This document shows, piece by piece, positions 61,904 through 64,000 of a stretch of DNA of 64,000 bases. The notes below the pieces were generated by a model, which did not search any database, was not told the origin of the DNA, and was given only the letters and a program-made list of their open reading frames with translations. The position numbers and the translations under genes were made by a program. This stretch comes from Alphaproteobacteria bacterium (GTDB lineage: Bacteria; Pseudomonadota; Alphaproteobacteria; Paracaedibacterales; VGCI01), in the NCBI GenBank assembly GCA_019746225.1, contig JAIESE010000042.1, positions 18,154-82,153 of the forward strand, read 5' to 3'. The first letter of the stretch is position 1. Each line of letters begins with the position of its first letter.

Positions 61904-64000
61904 ATGGCTAATATTCTGAAAATCTTTTCAAACAGTCTCGTTCAAGGCACAGATGATGACGATTTCATCACGGTCCTTGCCGGAAACGCAACCATTGAGG
62001 GTAAGCTTGGGAATGACAAGATCATTACCCTTATCGGTAACAACACCATTTATGGGGATCTGAGCGCGGTTACAGTTTCAGCTGTGGGGGGAATTAATAC
62101 CCCTGTTACGGGTGGAAATATCACGGCAACTTATGGAAATGACTGTGTCTATGCGGGACTTGGCAATGACATCGTTGTGGGCGATGTGGGAGATATTCTT
62201 TTGCGAGCAAAAGCTGGAAGTACCACAGTTGCACTTTTCTCCGGTAACGCAGATGCCTTGTTGGAAAATGTTTTCCTCACCATGGGTATGGATACATTAT
62301 ACGGTGGATTGGGCAATGATAGTCTTTATGGCGACGTACGGACAATGACCCTAGAGAGCATGGCAGGCACAGCGAATGCTGGCTCCAATGCTGGAAACCA
62401 ATCAGCTAATGCCCGTATCCAGCTGGTTACTTTCACTGGAGGCGTTGACCATATTTATGGGGGCGATGGAAATGACAATCTTTACGGTGACATCGGCACC
62501 ATGACTCTCATAGTCCGATCTGGTAATTCATTAGGAACTTCTGATGCCGCCAACGCATTTATTCGCCCAATAAGTTTTGATGATTTAAATACATTCACCA
62601 TGGGCAATGACTTTCTCTACGGAGACAATGGAAATGATATCCTTTCTGGGGATATTGGCAATTTAACCCTAAAAGCTGGAGACTTGAATGGAATCTTAGT
62701 AAACCGGGGGGGTAATAATGTTGTTTTATCAGATGCCACTCAAATTCAAGCTGGAGATATCTTTATACCCGACGGGAGTGGAACCGGTATTGGGAATGCC
62801 CAAGCCAGAGGACAGATTATCGGCAATACGTTTAATATGGGCGCTGATGAGCTCCATGGCGGGAATGGAAATGATACCCTATATGGTGACATCTCTAACC
62901 AGTTAATATTTGCTCAAGGAGGTCAGACCCTTTCCACAGGCGCAAGTACGACTGCTTTCATTCAACTGATAGACATTAATCCTGATCTACAGCCCGATCT
63001 TTTCAATATGGGCATAGACCAGCTTTATGGAGATAATGGTAATGATAATCTCATTGGCGATATAGGAACACTAACAATTAAAGGGGTTGGGGGCTACGCT
63101 AACTCAGGAACAGCTACTAGCGGCATATCAAATGCTCAAATAACAGCCAATTTTAATATGGGAGGAAACTATCTTGATGGCGGACAGGGTAATGATTCCT
63201 TGTGGGGGAATGTAACCAATCTGCAAATTATTGGTGTCTCAGGAGCAATCAGTGGAACTGGGTTAGAAGTTGGCGCAGACGTTGGCTCCAAGATCTCCAT
63301 GGTCACGACTGATACCCTACTAGGGGGAGATGGAAATGACGTTCTCTACGGAGATATAGGTGATTTTACCTACAACATGGCTGTAGCAACAAATTCAACT
63401 ACTGCTAACCCAACATTTTTGTTCGCTGGGTCACAATCTGAATTTGCTGTTAGCCTTACCTTAGGAGCAGATAATCTATCAGGGGGGAATGGGGTTGATG
63501 TTCTTTATGGTGATATGGGAACATTGAGTCTCTCACTATCGTGTGGAACGAACTCTGGGTCTTCAACACACCAATTTTCTGCAGAATCTGATCTCCGCGA
63601 TGCAACTTTCATCATGGGGGCAGACACCCTAGATGGAGGAGCGTCTAATGATACTCTTTATGGAGATATAGGATCTTTCTCTGCTATCCTCACGCCTGGA
63701 AGTGGGGTCGGCACAACCCCCCTTATTAACAACACTTTAATACAGTTTGGGAATGATACCTTAATTGGAGGATCTGGGAATGACACTCTTATCGGGGATA
63801 TTGCCAACCCATCACAGCTTTCAAGCTTTATGAATGCCACCCTACTTTCCGCTGACTCCGATGGTAACGCACCAATTCCAAATCAAATTATCTTCGGCAA
63901 TGACACGTTCGTGTTCACCCTTTGTGGAAACAATGGGAACGATATCATTAAGGACATGAATGTGGGAGCAACGAGTACCGCCACAACAACCGTTACCAAT
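61904..64000 (+). CDS. RTX-like repeat protein 2, partial (continues past the window)
   Basis: The ATG at 61904 (AGGAG upstream) opens a frame with no stop for all 699 codons to the window end. I read it through and found it intact. The first ~125 codons are nearly identical to RTX-like protein 1. The middle has its own repeat units (for example MGNDFLYGDNGNDILSGDIG and MGADELHGGNGNDTLYGDIS) with longer inserts. The last ~95 visible bases again match gene 1 almost base for base, so about 65 codons probably remain outside. Two units have lost core positions (NGVDVLYGD and SNDTLYGD). Function as for gene 1. Confidence 0.87.
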   Translation, partial: MANILKIFSNSLVQGTDDDDFITVLAGNATIEGKLGNDKIITLIGNNTIYGDLSAVTVSAVGGINTPVTGGNITATYGNDCVYAGLGNDIVVGDVGDILLRAKAGSTTVALFSGNADALLENVFLTMGMDTLYGGLGNDSLYGDVRTMTLESMAGTANAGSNAGNQSANARIQLVTFTGGVDHIYGGDGNDNLYGDIGTMTLIVRSGNSLGTSDAANAFIRPISFDDLNTFTMGNDFLYGDNGNDILSGDIGNLTLKAGDLNGILVNRGGNNVVLSDATQIQAGDIFIPDGSGTGIGNAQARGQIIGNTFNMGADELHGGNGNDTLYGDISNQLIFAQGGQTLSTGASTTAFIQLIDINPDLQPDLFNMGIDQLYGDNGNDNLIGDIGTLTIKGVGGYANSGTATSGISNAQITANFNMGGNYLDGGQGNDSLWGNVTNLQIIGVSGAISGTGLEVGADVGSKISMVTTDTLLGGDGNDVLYGDIGDFTYNMAVATNSTTANPTFLFAGSQSEFAVSLTLGADNLSGGNGVDVLYGDMGTLSLSLSCGTNSGSSTHQFSAESDLRDATFIMGADTLDGGASNDTLYGDIGSFSAILTPGSGVGTTPLINNTLIQFGNDTLIGGSGNDTLIGDIANPSQLSSFMNATLLSADSDGNAPIPNQIIFGNDTFVFTLCGNNGNDIIKDMNVGATSTATTTVTN

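Noticed and set aside
62112-62348. Small frames inside RTX-like gene 2
   Set aside because: They are out-of-frame readings of the continuous gene beginning at 61904, which I read without stops to the window end.
1-64000. tRNA, rRNA, tmRNA or insertion sequence with transposase
   Set aside because: I looked through the intergenic regions and saw no cloverleaf, rRNA segment or transposase frame. A covariance-model scan would be needed to exclude small RNAs.

Overview
The window reads as chromosomal DNA of an alphaproteobacterium, probably a host-associated or intracellular one of the Holosporales/Rickettsiales kind. The evidence is indirect. There is a short (434-residue) bacterial prolyl-tRNA synthetase downstream of lolCD, an S1 protein with a Lys/Ala-rich tail, gene-transfer-agent style capsid genes, a moderately AT-rich base composition, and many unrecognised proteins with signal peptides. 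The taxonomic call is an inference.

Layout. 1-4.0 kb (minus strand): a GTA/HK97-like head module in the order portal, prohead protease, major capsid, connector, adaptor, tail-terminator (cut by the window edge), with no terminase beside it. 4.1-8.5 kb: a secreted protein with three Cys-rich repeats, an aspartate aminotransferase, and a Fic protein preceded by 30-bp iterons. 8.6-28.6 kb is mostly housekeeping: parC, rpsD, an L,D-transpeptidase, folD-yggT-dxs, a DsbA-like protein, two tandem MFS transporters, and an operon running from a cobalamin adenosyltransferase through etfB-etfA-hbd to xseB-ispA. Several secreted unknowns are interspersed.

28.7-38.1 kb is an accessory island of secreted proteins of unknown function: two paralogues sharing a C-terminal domain, a coiled-coil repeat protein, a small protein, a 926-residue protein and a beta-barrel protein. 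It also holds a MITE-like repeat and a 1.2-kb stretch without genes. 38.2-49.6 kb returns to core functions: proS, lolD-lolC, a glycosyltransferase, cmk-rpsA, a CDP-alcohol phosphatidyltransferase, and a msrB-msrA-oxidoreductase-TVP38 operon.

49.8-64 kb is the most interesting region. A small heat-shock protein is followed by six short genes (minus strand) for peptides with double-glycine leaders, then by an NHLM-type exporter. The exporter consists of an HlyD-like adaptor, an ABC transporter with a C39 peptidase and an unusual basic N-terminal extension, and a partner ABC protein with an altered signature motif. Divergent from it are two large RTX-like repeat proteins in tandem. Their promoters and gene ends are nearly identical, while their middles differ; the second runs off the window. 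Taken together this looks like a secretion locus exporting a family of small peptides and probably the RTX-like proteins. No peptide-modifying enzyme is visible in the window.
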